Shown here: one piece after another, positions 1-8,054 of the stretch
Layout: every line of letters begins with the position of its first letter
Numbering within the stretch: the first letter of the stretch is position 1
Assembly (NCBI RefSeq): GCF_003095395.1
Contig: NZ_QEIJ01000002.1
Span: forward strand, 452,292-516,291
Direction: 5' to 3'
Length of the DNA: 64,000 bases
DNA from: Microbacterium sp. Gd 4-13
GTDB lineage: Bacteria; Actinomycetota; Actinomycetes; Actinomycetales; Microbacteriaceae
Position numbers and translations under genes: made by a program
The notes under the pieces: generated by a model
Database searches by the model: none
Seen by the model: only the letters and a program-made list of their open reading frames with translations
Told to the model about the DNA's origin: nothing

Positions 1-714
1 GTAGGCCAAAGTAGGAGGTTCGGCGGCGAGGTTGGATTTCGTAGGTGCGAAGAACCGTCGTTCGGGGTCGTCCGGGTCGCGAGCCACGAGGAACGCAGCC
101 CGTGCCGCTCCAATGATCCCGATGGACCCTCCGCCTCGGTAGAGAGCATTCGAGCCGCCCGCCTTGTTGAGATGGCGGACGAGCACAATGGTGCAACCCG
201 TCTCATCCGCGAGATTCGCCAGTTCGTGCAGTACGCGACGAATGTCCTGATCCCGGTGCGAGTCAACTTGCCCGCTGAGAAAAGCCATGAGCACGTCGAT
301 CACAACGAGCCGTACGCCGTGGTGGCGAATGAGCCGCCTGATGGTCGGGATGTCGCGGGGGAGTGTCGGCGGGGCCATCCGAGTCTTGCCGTCGTCACCG
401 ATGATCGGCACCTCGGTGAGCGCATGGACGTGATCCATGTCAGCTCCCGCTGCTTCTAGACGCGGCGCGATGGTGTCGGCGATGCCATCCTCGGCGGACA
501 GCAACAGCACGTCACCGGCATTGTTGAGCGCCCCGTCCGGCCAGGGGGTACCGCTGGAGAGGCGGGCCGCCAGGTCCAGTGTGAGGGTGCTCTTGCCTGC
601 GGAGGGGTCGCCGTCAAAGAGGACGAGCTTCCCCTCCGGGATTCTTCCGGTCCAGAGCCAGGCAACGGGTTCTATCTGGACTGACGACATGGTGATGACA
701 GTTGCAGCGGCCAT
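1..714 (-). CDS. AAA-family ATPase of an integrated element (RepA/AAA_25-like), truncated by the window edge
   Basis: The frame is open from an ATG at 714 to the window edge, so 238 N-terminal residues are visible and the C-terminus is missing. A Walker A motif GDPSAGKST lies near residues 35-43, and a hydrophobic strand ending in Asp (LVVIDVLMAFL) fits Walker B. This is the RecA/KaiC-like ATPase fold found in RepA-type helicases and in cargo proteins of actinobacterial integrative elements. The gene lies 14 bp downstream of the small HTH gene on the same strand, which suggests one operon read away from the integrase. A role in element replication or DNA handling is inferred. A second ATG 11 codons inside (MSSVQIE) is a possible start. 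Confidence 0.75.
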   Translation of the reverse strand, partial: MAAATVITMSSVQIEPVAWLWTGRIPEGKLVLFDGDPSAGKSTLTLDLAARLSSGTPWPDGALNNAGDVLLLSAEDGIADTIAPRLEAAGADMDHVHALTEVPIIGDDGKTRMAPPTLPRDIPTIRRLIRHHGVRLVVIDVLMAFLSGQVDSHRDQDIRRVLHELANLADETGCTIVLVRHLNKAGGSNALYRGGGSIGIIGAARAAFLVARDPDDPERRFFAPTKSNLAAEPPTLAY

Positions 715-728
715 CTAACGGATTTCCC

Positions 729-929
729 TCAGTCGTTCGTGGTGCCGTTGAGGAGCTTGGCGAGCGCAGCAGCGGGCACCGCGATCTTGCCGCTCTTCGC
801 ACCAACTCTGATGGAGTCGAGATCGCCGGTCTTCACCCGGCGGTACACCTCGGAGCGTGAGAGCCCCGAGATGCGGATCACCTCAGTGACCGGGTAGGTG
901 AGGCGGTCGAGCGTGACGGTGGTGGACAT
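729..929 (-). CDS. Small helix-turn-helix protein, excisionase/AlpA-like
   Basis: A 66-residue protein with a MerR/excisionase-type winged helix: YPVTEVIRISGLSRSEVYRRV is followed by a basic wing (GAKSGKIAVPAAAL). Such proteins act as recombination directionality factors or DNA-binding regulators of integrated elements. The ATG at 929 was chosen because an AGGAG lies just upstream; the frame is open further 5' but that part overlaps the divergent promoter and has no protein character. It precedes the AAA ATPase gene by 14 bp. The sequence shows the HTH; a role in excision is inferred from the integrase nearby. Confidence 0.7.
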   Translation of the reverse strand: MSTTVTLDRLTYPVTEVIRISGLSRSEVYRRVKTGDLDSIRVGAKSGKIAVPAAALAKLLNGTTND

Positions 930-1009
930 GAGGGGCTCCTTTAGGACGGTGATGTCTCTTGCTGTTCCACAACGTATGACCCTCTCTACTAGATGCGGAA
1001 TGGAGTTTT

Positions 1010-1020
1010 CACCTAAGGTG
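1010..1020. promoter_or_regulatory. Inverted repeat in the divergent promoter region, candidate XRE operator
   Basis: CACCTAAGGTG is an 11-bp perfect inverted repeat around one central base, ending 5 bp before the ATG of the XRE regulator at 1026. A second short palindrome, TCCTTTAGGA, lies at 937-946 over the ribosome-binding region of the opposing HTH gene. Their positions fit autoregulation of the divergent pair. Binding is inferred. Confidence 0.35.
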
Positions 1021-1025
1021 GGCGT

Positions 1026-1652
1026 ATGACACAAGACACGCCGCAGGCTGGGGCCGATGTGCCCGGTGCCGTCGCACGGAACGTCAAGAAGCTCCGCCTT
1101 CTGAAGGGGATGACCCAAGCTGACCTCGCTGCCCTGGTCGGATTGGAACAGAGCCTGATCGCGCGCGTCGAGAACGAGAAGAGGCAGGTTTCCGTGGGGG
1201 AGGCGTGGACGCTCGCTGCAGCGCTCGGCGTCAGCTTGAGCGAACTGGTCAACTACCCCGGCGAGTACTACGACGGACGGTTTATCACACTCATCCGCAC
1301 CCCCTTGCGAGAGGTGATGATGCGACTGAACGACGTGGAGCGATTCGCGTCCGAAGATGACCCCGCGGGCATAGGCGTGTTGATCCGCCGGGTAGCGGAC
1401 GGAGTGAACACCTACCTTGCAGAGGTTCCAGATCCGTACGAGACGACCTCAAACGAAGTCGCGATGAACATGAACCTCTCCTTGGCGCTGGTCGCGCTTC
1501 GCGAGCTGCCCGGAGTACGGGGCGCGCTTGCAGACGCGCTCGCGGCGTTCGAGGACGCGCGGACGAAGCGACAGGCGCTCGACCCACTTGACGACCTCGG
1601 CGAACTGCGGGCGCTTGGCCAGGCGCTCGGCAGCGGGACCATCCACCGCTAG
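1026..1652 (+). CDS. XRE-family transcriptional regulator of the integrated element
   Basis: A 208-residue protein with a Cro/CI-type HTH at residues 18-75 (VARNVKKLRLLKGMTQADLA, then LEQSLIARVENEKRQVSVGE). The C-terminal 130 residues are helical and not recognised, and may mediate dimerisation or sensing. It is transcribed divergently from the HTH/ATPase pair and lies 75 bp upstream of the integrase, the usual position of an immunity or maintenance repressor in an actinobacterial integrative element. Autoregulation through the inverted repeat at 1010-1020 is likely but not shown. The start is the ATG next to the AAGG sequence. Confidence 0.8.
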   Translation: MTQDTPQAGADVPGAVARNVKKLRLLKGMTQADLAALVGLEQSLIARVENEKRQVSVGEAWTLAAALGVSLSELVNYPGEYYDGRFITLIRTPLREVMMRLNDVERFASEDDPAGIGVLIRRVADGVNTYLAEVPDPYETTSNEVAMNMNLSLALVALRELPGVRGALADALAAFEDARTKRQALDPLDDLGELRALGQALGSGTIHR

Positions 1653-1727
1653 CCCATCACAAAAGTGGTCCCCGCTCGCTGCAACGAAACGGGGACCGGA
1701 GCCCAAACCCTTCGAAAGGAAAGACCC

Positions 1728-2933
1728 ATGTCTATTCTCACCCACTCCTCCGCTGAACACGGAGGCGCCTCTGCGAAACGTCAGCGGGGGTCTAGCCTTC
1801 AGCGCGTCGTCCTGAAGAACGGTTCGGTCCGGTGGCGGTTCCGTCTCGACCTTGCTCCTGACACCAAGACCGGCAAGCGGCGTCAACGCACCCTCACCTT
1901 CGCGACGGAGCGCGAAGCCGTCGAAGCGCAGGCCAGGGCGAGAAGTGAGGTCCATGCTGACACTTACATCGAACCCGTCCGCGTCACCGTCGCGGAGTGG
2001 CTTCAGACCTGGCAGGACATCAACGCTCGAACCTGGCGACCGGCCACGGCGCAAAGCTACCGGCACACGCTTGTCCCTGTGATCGCAGCCCTTGGCCCTC
2101 GTCGCCTGCAAGAACTGCGGCGGGAGCACGTAGAAACCATGGTGCGGCACCTCGAGCGGCTGCCTACACGGACAGGCGGGAAGCGGTCGGCCCGCTCGAC
2201 GGCGTACGCGCTGCGCCTATTGACTACCGCTCTAGATGCGGCCATCGCCGAAGACATCCTGAAGCGGAACCCCGCCAAGCACGTTAAGGCTCCGACGCAG
2301 CGCGCTCAGGAAATGCAGACCTGGACGGCGACCGAGGTGCGAGCCTTTCTCGACCACGTCGCCGATGGCCCGCTTGTCGGCGGCTGGCACCTCACCGCGG
2401 TCGGGCTGCGTCGTGGTGAAGTGCTCGGGTTGAGATGGTGCGACGTGGATCTGGACGCGGCTGAAGTGCACGTCCGCCAGTCCCGGACCCCGGCCTTCGG
2501 TGAGGTGGCCGTCGTCGAGCCCAAGACAAAGCGAGGACGCCGAACCGTGCCTCTCACGCCCGAGGCGGTGGCCGCCCTGCGACGCACGCGCCAGCAGACG
2601 CTGCTCGACAACCCTGTGATTCCGTTCCAGGCGAAGAGGGATGCTAACCGCCTGGTCATCGTGAATCAGGCGGGGGACCCCATCCACCCATCCACCTGGG
2701 GCCACTGGTTCGATCGCCACGTCGAGGCGGCAGGGCTCCGAAGGATTCGACTGCACGACATGCGTCACACGGCCGCGACCCTCATGCTTCAGGCGGGCAT
2801 CACGCCGGTCGTAGTTGCAGGCATCCTCGGGCACTCTCCCGCGGTCTTGCTGACCACCTACGCGCACGCGCTTCCGAACGCGAAGAGGGATGCTGTCGAT
2901 CTGCTCGCGGCCATGTATCGCGCCGGGTCCTGA
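1728..2933 (+). CDS. int: Tyrosine recombinase / phage-type integrase
   Basis: A 401-residue integrase with an N-terminal AP2-like arm-binding part (WRFRLDLAPDTKTGKRRQR), a SAM-like core-binding domain and a C-terminal catalytic domain. The catalytic set is visible: Arg in GLRRGE (about 228), Lys in KTKRGRR, HxxR in HDMRHTA (343-346), His in LGHS (369) and the nucleophile Tyr in TTYAHAL (378). The ATG at 1728 is preceded by AAAGGAAAG; an in-frame ATG 21 codons upstream has no such site. The gene points toward tRNA-Phe about 250 bp away, so this tRNA was probably the attachment site. The protein looks intact. Confidence 0.9.
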   Translation: MSILTHSSAEHGGASAKRQRGSSLQRVVLKNGSVRWRFRLDLAPDTKTGKRRQRTLTFATEREAVEAQARARSEVHADTYIEPVRVTVAEWLQTWQDINARTWRPATAQSYRHTLVPVIAALGPRRLQELRREHVETMVRHLERLPTRTGGKRSARSTAYALRLLTTALDAAIAEDILKRNPAKHVKAPTQRAQEMQTWTATEVRAFLDHVADGPLVGGWHLTAVGLRRGEVLGLRWCDVDLDAAEVHVRQSRTPAFGEVAVVEPKTKRGRRTVPLTPEAVAALRRTRQQTLLDNPVIPFQAKRDANRLVIVNQAGDPIHPSTWGHWFDRHVEAAGLRRIRLHDMRHTAATLMLQAGITPVVVAGILGHSPAVLLTTYAHALPNAKRDAVDLLAAMYRAGS

Positions 2934-2974
2934 GGACCGATTTAGGGTCCTGCGGCGAGCGCTAGTGACAGAAT

Positions 2975-3005
2975 GCCCCGGTTTCGTGTCAAACGGAGCG
3001 GGGGC
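2975..3005 (+). terminator. Hairpin terminator after the integrase
   Basis: GCCCCG (2975-2980) pairs with CGGGGC (within 2999-3005), with an inner GTTT/AAAC pairing, and a short TTTC follows. It sits 41 bp after the integrase stop. Confidence 0.5.
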
Positions 3006-3069
3006 TTTCGCGCACTCAGCGCAAAGAAAAGTGCCCCAATCCCGGGGAGACGCCTGGGATAGGGGAAAG

Positions 3070-3098
3070 TGGGTCCGACGGGCGTCGGTCCCGTAACC
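3070..3098. repeat. Degenerate copy of the tRNA-Phe 3' end (att-like remnant)
   Basis: Bases 3070-3098 match 3181-3209, the 3' end and T-arm of tRNA-Phe, at 26 of 29 positions and in the same orientation, 111 bp apart. The rest of the tRNA is not duplicated. This pattern fits an attachment-site remnant between the integrase and the intact tRNA. It may be the real element boundary or a scar from an earlier integration. The core crossover site cannot be fixed without the other end of the element. Confidence 0.55.
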
Positions 3099-3118
3099 GC
3101 TTCTCACCAGGGAAAAGC

Positions 3119-3154
3119 AAAACCCCCACCATGTTAGAAGCTAGGTGGGGGTTT
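3119..3154. terminator. Strong bidirectional hairpin terminator
   Basis: AAAACCCCCACC (3119-3130) pairs with GGTGGGGGTTT (3144-3154) around a 13-nt loop, with T-runs on both strands. It would terminate both the tRNA transcript (minus strand) and read-through from the integrase side. Confidence 0.75.
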
Positions 3155-3180
3155 CTAGGATGACTGTAACGGTCACCTTG

Positions 3181-3253
3181 TGGCTCCGACGGGCGTCGAT
3201 CCCGTGACCTCACGATTTTCAGTCGTGCGCTCTACCAACTGAGCTACAGAGCC
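3181..3253 (-). tRNA. tRNA-Phe (GAA)
   Basis: A 73-nt cloverleaf on the minus strand: acceptor 5' GGCTCTG pairs with 3' CGGAGCC (one G-T), discriminator A, D-arm AGCTCAGTTGG, anticodon loop CTGAAAA (GAA), T-arm ACGGGATCGACGCCCGT. CCA is not encoded. Its 3' end faces the integrated element, and the copy at 3070-3098 suggests it has served as an integration target. Confidence 0.95.
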
Positions 3254-3338
3254 GCGCGGCATGTGAAACGCCGCGTCCTAGACGAAAGGCTCTCTGTCTT
3301 CCCTCGAAAAGGAGGAACAAAGAGCCTGTCGCTCGGAG

Positions 3339-3412
3339 CGACCCTGACGGGACTTGAACCCGCGACCTCCGCCGTGACAGGGCGGCACGCTAACCAGCTG
3401 CGCTACAGGGCC
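3339..3412 (-). tRNA. tRNA-Asp (GTC)
   Basis: A 74-nt tRNA with acceptor GGCCCTG/CAGGGTC, discriminator G, anticodon stem CCGCC/GGCGG around loop CTGTCAC (anticodon GTC), and T-loop GTTCAAGTC. CCA is not encoded. Between it and tRNA-Phe an AGGCTCT (3287-3293)/AGAGCCT (3321-3327) pairing could form a spacer hairpin, but its role is unclear. Confidence 0.95.
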
Positions 3413-3439
3413 ATGCTTATTCAGTTATATCGGTTCGAG

Positions 3440-3512
3440 TGACCCCAACGGGATTCGAACCCGTGCTACCGCCGTGAAAGGGCGGCGTCCTAGGCCGCTA
3501 AACGATGGGGCC
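3440..3512 (-). tRNA. tRNA-Glu (TTC)
   Basis: A 73-nt tRNA with acceptor GGCCCCA/TGGGGTC, discriminator A, anticodon loop CTTTCAC (anticodon TTC) on a CGCC/GGCG stem, and T-loop GTTCGAATC. It is first in a Glu-Asp-Phe order when read on the minus strand, and is probably cotranscribed with the other two. Confidence 0.95.
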
Positions 3513-3717
3513 GAGCGACTCTGCAGGCTTACGCTTGCCGACGCTCAAGCATACGTAATCTGTCGCCGATGCGCCAATCGAGGGCGCGTCGTGCGTCGAT
3601 CCGCGGGTTCGGCGCCCAGGATGAACCTGGCACGCGCCCGATAATCCGCCCTGTTGTCGGTGTGACGGGTGTTGCTAGTGTGTTCGAAGTTAAGACCCCC
3701 TCGACGATAGGCATCTT

Positions 3718-5199
3718 GTGACGCTCGAGCGCTTGGACGACGCAGACGACTGCGGTTGCGCGCCGACCGAACGCGAGCGCCGCACTCTGTGGCCCGCGGT
3801 CAACCGGCGCACCCTCCTCACCGCCGGCGGCCTGAGCGTCGTCGCGCTCGGCGCGATCGGCGGAGCGGTGGGCGGTCCGATGATCCCCAGCGCCTTCGCC
3901 GCGACCTACCCCTCGTGGGCCGACGTCGAACGCGCGAAGGCCAGCGAGGCTGCGAAAGCCGCCGAGATCACTCGCATCCAAGGCCTCATCGCGGGCCTGT
4001 CGGCCGACGTTGCGCGCACGGAGGCCGAGGCGAGGACGGCGTCCGACGTCTACTACGCCGCTCAGCAGGCCTTCCTCGACGCCGCGTACGAGGCCGACCA
4101 GCTGCAGGCCCAGGCCGACGCGCAGGGCGCAGAAGCGACCGCTGCGGCGAACCAGGCCGGACGCGTCGCAGCCCAGCTGTACCGCAAGGGCGGCGACGAC
4201 GCCTCGCTCGAACTGTTCTTTGCCGGCTCCGCAGCATCCGCCGATGACCTGCTGTCGCGCCTCGGCACGATGGACAAGCTTCTCGAGCGCAACCAGTCGG
4301 TGTACGCCAACGCGGTCGCCGCCCGCAACGCCGCGCAGAACCTCACGAACCAGGCCGAAGACAAGCGCGCCGAGCGCGACCGCCTCAAGCAGGAGGCCGA
4401 GTCGAAGATGGTCGCGGCCCAGCAGGCGTCGGATGCTGCGCAGGCAGCCCTCGCGGCGCAGCAGGCCAACCAGGTGACGCTCACGGCGCAGCTCGCGGCC
4501 CTTCAGGACAATACGGCGAAGACCGTCGCCGACTACGAAGCCGGTGTCGAAGCCGAGCGCCAGGCCCGCCTCGCGCGGGAGGCCGCCGAGCGCGCAGCCG
4601 CCGAACAGCGCGAGCGTGAGCGTGCCGCTGCTGCAGCCGCCGCCGCTGCCGCAGCAGCCGCCGCAGCTGCAGCCAACTCAGGCGGTGGCGGAGGTGGCGG
4701 TGGCGGAGGCGGCGGAGGTGGCGGCGGCGGCGGCAACTCCGGTGGAGGCGGCGGCGGAGGCGGTGGAGGCGGCGGCCAGGTCGTCGGGTCCGGCTGGTCT
4801 CGTCCGTCGTCGGCGTGGGTCAGCTCGTGGTACGGCCCGCGTTCCTCGCAGTGCACGCCGAGCTACTGCTCGACGTCGTACCACCTCGGCCTCGACTTCG
4901 GTGCGGGATGCGGAGCATCCAACTTCGCGGCCAACAGCGGCACGGTGACCTACGCCGGCTGGAACGGCGGCTACGGCAACTACGTGCGCGTCGACCACGG
5001 CGGCGGCCTCGCCACGGGGTATGCCCACAACAGCCGCATCCTCGTCTCGCGCGGCCAGTGGGTGTCATCCGGGCAGGCCGTCGGCCTCGTCGGCCTCACC
5101 GGCAACGTCTTCGGCTGCCACCTGCACTTCGAGGTCTACCAGAACGGCAGCACCATCGACCCCGCGCCGTTCCTGCGCGCCCGAGGCATCTCGGTCTGA
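3718..5199 (+). CDS. Secreted M23-family peptidoglycan endopeptidase with coiled coil and Ala/Gly linker
   Basis: A 493-residue protein with an N-terminal twin-Arg segment before a hydrophobic stretch (NRRTLLTAGGLSVVALGAIG) ending in AFAA, a likely Tat-type signal. Residues 65-290 form a long Ala/Glu-rich coiled coil like the EnvC/RipC-type NlpD regulators. A run of 15-18 Ala follows, then two poly-Gly blocks separated by NSG. The C-terminal lysostaphin-like M23 domain keeps its zinc motifs: HLGLDFG (HxxxD) and GCHLHFE (HxH). It probably cuts cell-wall cross-links during division or growth. The GTG start at 3718 is chosen because no ATG precedes the signal peptide. The Gly tract is highly repetitive and prone to slippage and assembly error. 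Confidence 0.85.
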   Translation: MTLERLDDADDCGCAPTERERRTLWPAVNRRTLLTAGGLSVVALGAIGGAVGGPMIPSAFAATYPSWADVERAKASEAAKAAEITRIQGLIAGLSADVARTEAEARTASDVYYAAQQAFLDAAYEADQLQAQADAQGAEATAAANQAGRVAAQLYRKGGDDASLELFFAGSAASADDLLSRLGTMDKLLERNQSVYANAVAARNAAQNLTNQAEDKRAERDRLKQEAESKMVAAQQASDAAQAALAAQQANQVTLTAQLAALQDNTAKTVADYEAGVEAERQARLAREAAERAAAEQRERERAAAAAAAAAAAAAAAAANSGGGGGGGGGGGGGGGGGGNSGGGGGGGGGGGGQVVGSGWSRPSSAWVSSWYGPRSSQCTPSYCSTSYHLGLDFGAGCGASNFAANSGTVTYAGWNGGYGNYVRVDHGGGLATGYAHNSRILVSRGQWVSSGQAVGLVGLTGNVFGCHLHFEVYQNGSTIDPAPFLRARGISV

Positions 5200-5204
5200 T
5201 CGTC

Positions 5205-5250
5205 GAAACGAGAAGAGCCCGGTCGTCGCCGACCGGGCTCTTCTCGTTCC
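5205..5250. terminator. Bidirectional terminator between convergent genes
   Basis: GAAACGAGAAGAGCCCGGTC (5205-5224) pairs almost perfectly with 5231-5250 around the 6-nt loop GTCGCC. It lies between the convergent M23 and ppa genes, with the arms giving short U-rich ends for both transcripts. Confidence 0.85.
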
Positions 5251-5258
5251 GACGTGTG

Positions 5259-5792
5259 TCAGAGCGTGCTCGGAGCCTCGCCCGCACCCTGCGTCTTGGT
5301 CTGACCCTCGTGCTCCTCGAAGCGCGCGAACGCCTCCTGCACGAGACGCTCGGCCTCGGCCGCGCCCGCCCACTCGTCGACCTTGACCCACTTGTTTGGC
5401 TCGAGGTCCTTGTAGTGCTCGAAGAAGTGGCCGATCTCGTTGCGGAGCTCCTCGGCGATGTCGCCGACGTCCTGGATGTGCGCCCAGCGGGGATCCTTCG
5501 ACAGCACGGCGACGACCTTGTCGTCGCCGCCCGCCTCGTCGCTCATCTTCAGAACGGCGACGGGGCGAACCTTCGCGACGACGCCCGGGTAGATGTCGTG
5601 GTCGAGCAGCACGAGCACGTCGAGCGGGTCGCCGTCCTCACCGAGGGTGTTCTCGAAGAAGCCGTAGTTGGTGGGGTAGCCGAAGGCGGTGAAGAGGATG
5701 CGGTCGAGGAACACGCGCCCCGTGCCGTGGTCGACCTCGTACTTCACGCGGCTGCCGCGCGGGATCTCGATGACGGCGTCGTACGCACCCAT
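5259..5792 (-). CDS. ppa: Inorganic pyrophosphatase (family I)
   Basis: A cytoplasmic enzyme that hydrolyses PPi to two phosphates and drives biosynthetic reactions. The 177-residue protein has the family I signature with metal-binding Asp residues (GEDGDPLDVLVLL), the N-terminal EIPRGSRVKYEVD, and FGYPTNYGFFENT. Length is typical of bacterial hexameric enzymes, with a short acidic C-terminal tail (EGQTKTQGAGEAPSTL). It is monocistronic and convergent with the M23 gene. Confidence 0.97.
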   Translation of the reverse strand: MGAYDAVIEIPRGSRVKYEVDHGTGRVFLDRILFTAFGYPTNYGFFENTLGEDGDPLDVLVLLDHDIYPGVVAKVRPVAVLKMSDEAGGDDKVVAVLSKDPRWAHIQDVGDIAEELRNEIGHFFEHYKDLEPNKWVKVDEWAGAAEAERLVQEAFARFEEHEGQTKTQGAGEAPSTL

Positions 5793-5854
5793 GCTCGTGC
5801 TCCTTAGATCAGTGGATTTCCGCCGCCCAGCCTAGTGCGGCCGACTGTCGTCTC

Positions 5855-6829
5855 TCAGGCGGCGAACGACTCGGCGATGACGCCGATCGCGCGCTCGCGG
5901 TCTTCGGGTCCGCCGCCCTCGTGCCCGTTGTAGGGCCACACGTCGATCGTCTTGTCGGCCGAGGCGTTGACGTTGAACCCGGCGAAGACCGTCGACGGCG
6001 GGCAGATCGGGTCCATCAGCGCGACGGAGTAGTGGATGCGGGTGCGCACCCGCCGAGCGAAGTTGACCCCGTCGACGTACGACAGCGTGCGGGCGACCTG
6101 CTCGACGCGCGACCGCTGCGAGGTGAGGTACCCCGCGATCTCGGAGTAGGGCGCGGCATCCGTGATGAGCGTCGCGCGCGCGGCGTCGGACAGGAAGGGC
6201 ACGAAGGCGACGGCCGCGCTCACGTCGGGTCGGAGCGCCGCGGCGGCGATCGCCTGGGCGCCGCCCTGGCTGCCCCCGACGACGGCCACACGATCGGGGT
6301 CGATGCCCGGCAGGTCGCGCGCGATGTCGACGGCTCGAACGGCATCGGTGAGCAGGCGGCGGTAGTAGTAGGTGCGCGGGTCTTCGATGCCTCGCGTCAT
6401 GACCCCCGGGTGCGCGGGCGCCGAGCCGTGCGGGTCGGGGGTCGCGCCGACCGCCGATCCGCGTCCGGCGCCCTGACCTCGCACGTCCATCACCAGGTGC
6501 GCCCACCCCGAGGCCGCGGCCCACAGGTGGGTGATCGGGCGCCCGCGTCCGCTGCCGTATCCGGCGTACTCGATCACGACCGGCAGCGGCTCGTCGGCGT
6601 CGGCCGGCGTCACGAGCCAGGCGCGCACCGGATCGCCGGCGTAGCCGCTGAAGGTGACGTCCGAGACCCTCACGCGCCGCATCCCCGTCTCCGCCGTCTC
6701 GAGCACGGTCGGGGTGGCACGGTCGGCCGCCTCTTGGAGGGTCTGCGCCCAGAAGTCGTCGAAATCCGCCGGATCTTCGACATCGGACTGGAACGTACGC
6801 AGCTCGGAGAGCGGGCGATCGGTGAGCAT
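5855..6829 (-). CDS. Acetylxylan esterase / cephalosporin-C deacetylase family hydrolase
   Basis: A 324-residue alpha/beta hydrolase of the AXE1 family (CE7), which removes acetyl groups from xylo-oligosaccharides and related esters. It starts MLTDRPLSELRTFQ, where the family typically reads DLPLEELR. Also visible are the RGQG motif in MDVRGQGAGRG, the nucleophile elbow GGSQGG, a late Asp (ALMDPICPPST) and His (NGHEGGG). Full length. The ATG at 6829 is supported by the family N-terminus, although the frame is open further upstream. The promoter lies in the divergent interval before tilS. Confidence 0.85.
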   Translation of the reverse strand: MLTDRPLSELRTFQSDVEDPADFDDFWAQTLQEAADRATPTVLETAETGMRRVRVSDVTFSGYAGDPVRAWLVTPADADEPLPVVIEYAGYGSGRGRPITHLWAAASGWAHLVMDVRGQGAGRGSAVGATPDPHGSAPAHPGVMTRGIEDPRTYYYRRLLTDAVRAVDIARDLPGIDPDRVAVVGGSQGGAQAIAAAALRPDVSAAVAFVPFLSDAARATLITDAAPYSEIAGYLTSQRSRVEQVARTLSYVDGVNFARRVRTRIHYSVALMDPICPPSTVFAGFNVNASADKTIDVWPYNGHEGGGPEDRERAIGVIAESFAA

Positions 6830-7034
6830 GCCTACATCTAACCGTGGGCTCGACCCGGGGGTGTGTTGCGCGGTCGCGCGCCGTAATTCAGGCTGATCGC
6901 GCCGCCCGGCGCCGGCCGGCCCGCGATCCCGGCGATGCGCCCGAGGGCCGCCCCATCCAGCCTGAGTTGGTGCGGGAGGCCGGTTGCCCCGGCCGTGCGT
7001 CGTGGGCGCGCGAGCGGGCCGGTACCGTGAGCGG

Positions 7035-8045
7035 ATGCCCGTTCGTCCGAGCCTCGACCCCGCGGTCGCCGACGTGCGCCGTGCCGTGCGCACTGCGCTG
7101 CAGACCTCCCGCCCCGCATCCGTCGTCGTCGCCCTCTCGGGCGGACCCGACTCGCTCGCGCTCGCCGCGGCCGTCGCCTTCGAGGCGCCCAAGCTCGGCA
7201 TCGCCGCCACGGCGGTCACCGTCGATCACGGGCTGCAGGAGGGATCGGCGGATGCTGCGGAACGCGCCGCCGCCGCCGCTCGCGCTCTCGGCCTCGACGC
7301 CGTGGTGGTCGCCGTGCAGGTGGGTGCCGAGGGCGGCCCCGAAGCATCCGCCCGCCGCGCCCGCTACGCCGCGCTCTCGCACGCCGCCCGCGAGCGCGGC
7401 GCCGAGGCGGTGCTGCTCGGGCACACCCTCGACGACCAGGCCGAGACGGTGCTGCTCGGGCTGGCGCGAGGATCCGGGGCCTCGAGCCTCATGGGCATGG
7501 CGCCCGAGCGGGTCGACGACTCCGGACGGTGGTGGCGTCCGCTGCTCGGGGTGCGTCGTGCGACGACGGTGGCCGCGTGCGCGGCGGAGGGGCTCGATCC
7601 CTGGCACGACCCCCACAACGCCGAGCCCCGCTTCTCCCGGGTGCGGGTGCGCGAGCGCGTGCTGCCCGTGCTCGAGGCCGAGCTGGGCCCCGGCATCGCC
7701 GAGGCGCTCGCGCGCACCGCCGAGCAGCTGCGCGAAGACGCCGAGGCCTTCGCCGAGATGATCGACGAGACGATCGAAGACATCGTCGAGCACGCGGAGG
7801 CGGGCATCTCGGTCTCGGCCGCGGCGCTGGCCGCGAATCCGGCGGCGCTGCGCCACCGCATCATCCGCCTCGTCGTCTCGAGCGAGTTCGGCGAGAGCCT
7901 CACGCGGTCGCAGACGCTCGATGTCGCGCGTCTCGCCACCGACTGGGCGGGGCAGGGTCCGATCGATCTGCCCGGCTGCTCGGCACGCCGCATCGGCGGG
8001 CGGATCGTGTTCGCGGCCACGGGGCACGCCCCGGCCAGCGCCTAA
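7035..8045 (+). CDS. tilS: tRNA(Ile)-lysidine synthetase
   Basis: Ligates lysine to C34 of the CAU-anticodon tRNA-Ile so that it reads AUA. The 336-residue protein has the PP-loop SGGPDS at about residues 35-40, then VDHGLQ and GHTLDDQAETVLL, which define the family. The C-terminal region is short, as in actinobacterial TilS. The ATG at 7035 is chosen because it begins the family N-terminus. hpt begins 9 bp after the stop, and the order tilS-hpt-ftsH is conserved widely in bacteria. Confidence 0.93.
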   Translation: MPVRPSLDPAVADVRRAVRTALQTSRPASVVVALSGGPDSLALAAAVAFEAPKLGIAATAVTVDHGLQEGSADAAERAAAAARALGLDAVVVAVQVGAEGGPEASARRARYAALSHAARERGAEAVLLGHTLDDQAETVLLGLARGSGASSLMGMAPERVDDSGRWWRPLLGVRRATTVAACAAEGLDPWHDPHNAEPRFSRVRVRERVLPVLEAELGPGIAEALARTAEQLREDAEAFAEMIDETIEDIVEHAEAGISVSAAALAANPAALRHRIIRLVVSSEFGESLTRSQTLDVARLATDWAGQGPIDLPGCSARRIGGRIVFAATGHAPASA

Positions 8046-8054
8046 ACTCGATCC

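Noticed and set aside
4678..4780. Poly-Gly tract as a frameshift or assembly error
   Set aside because: The frame continues without a break into an intact M23 domain, so the tract was kept as real.
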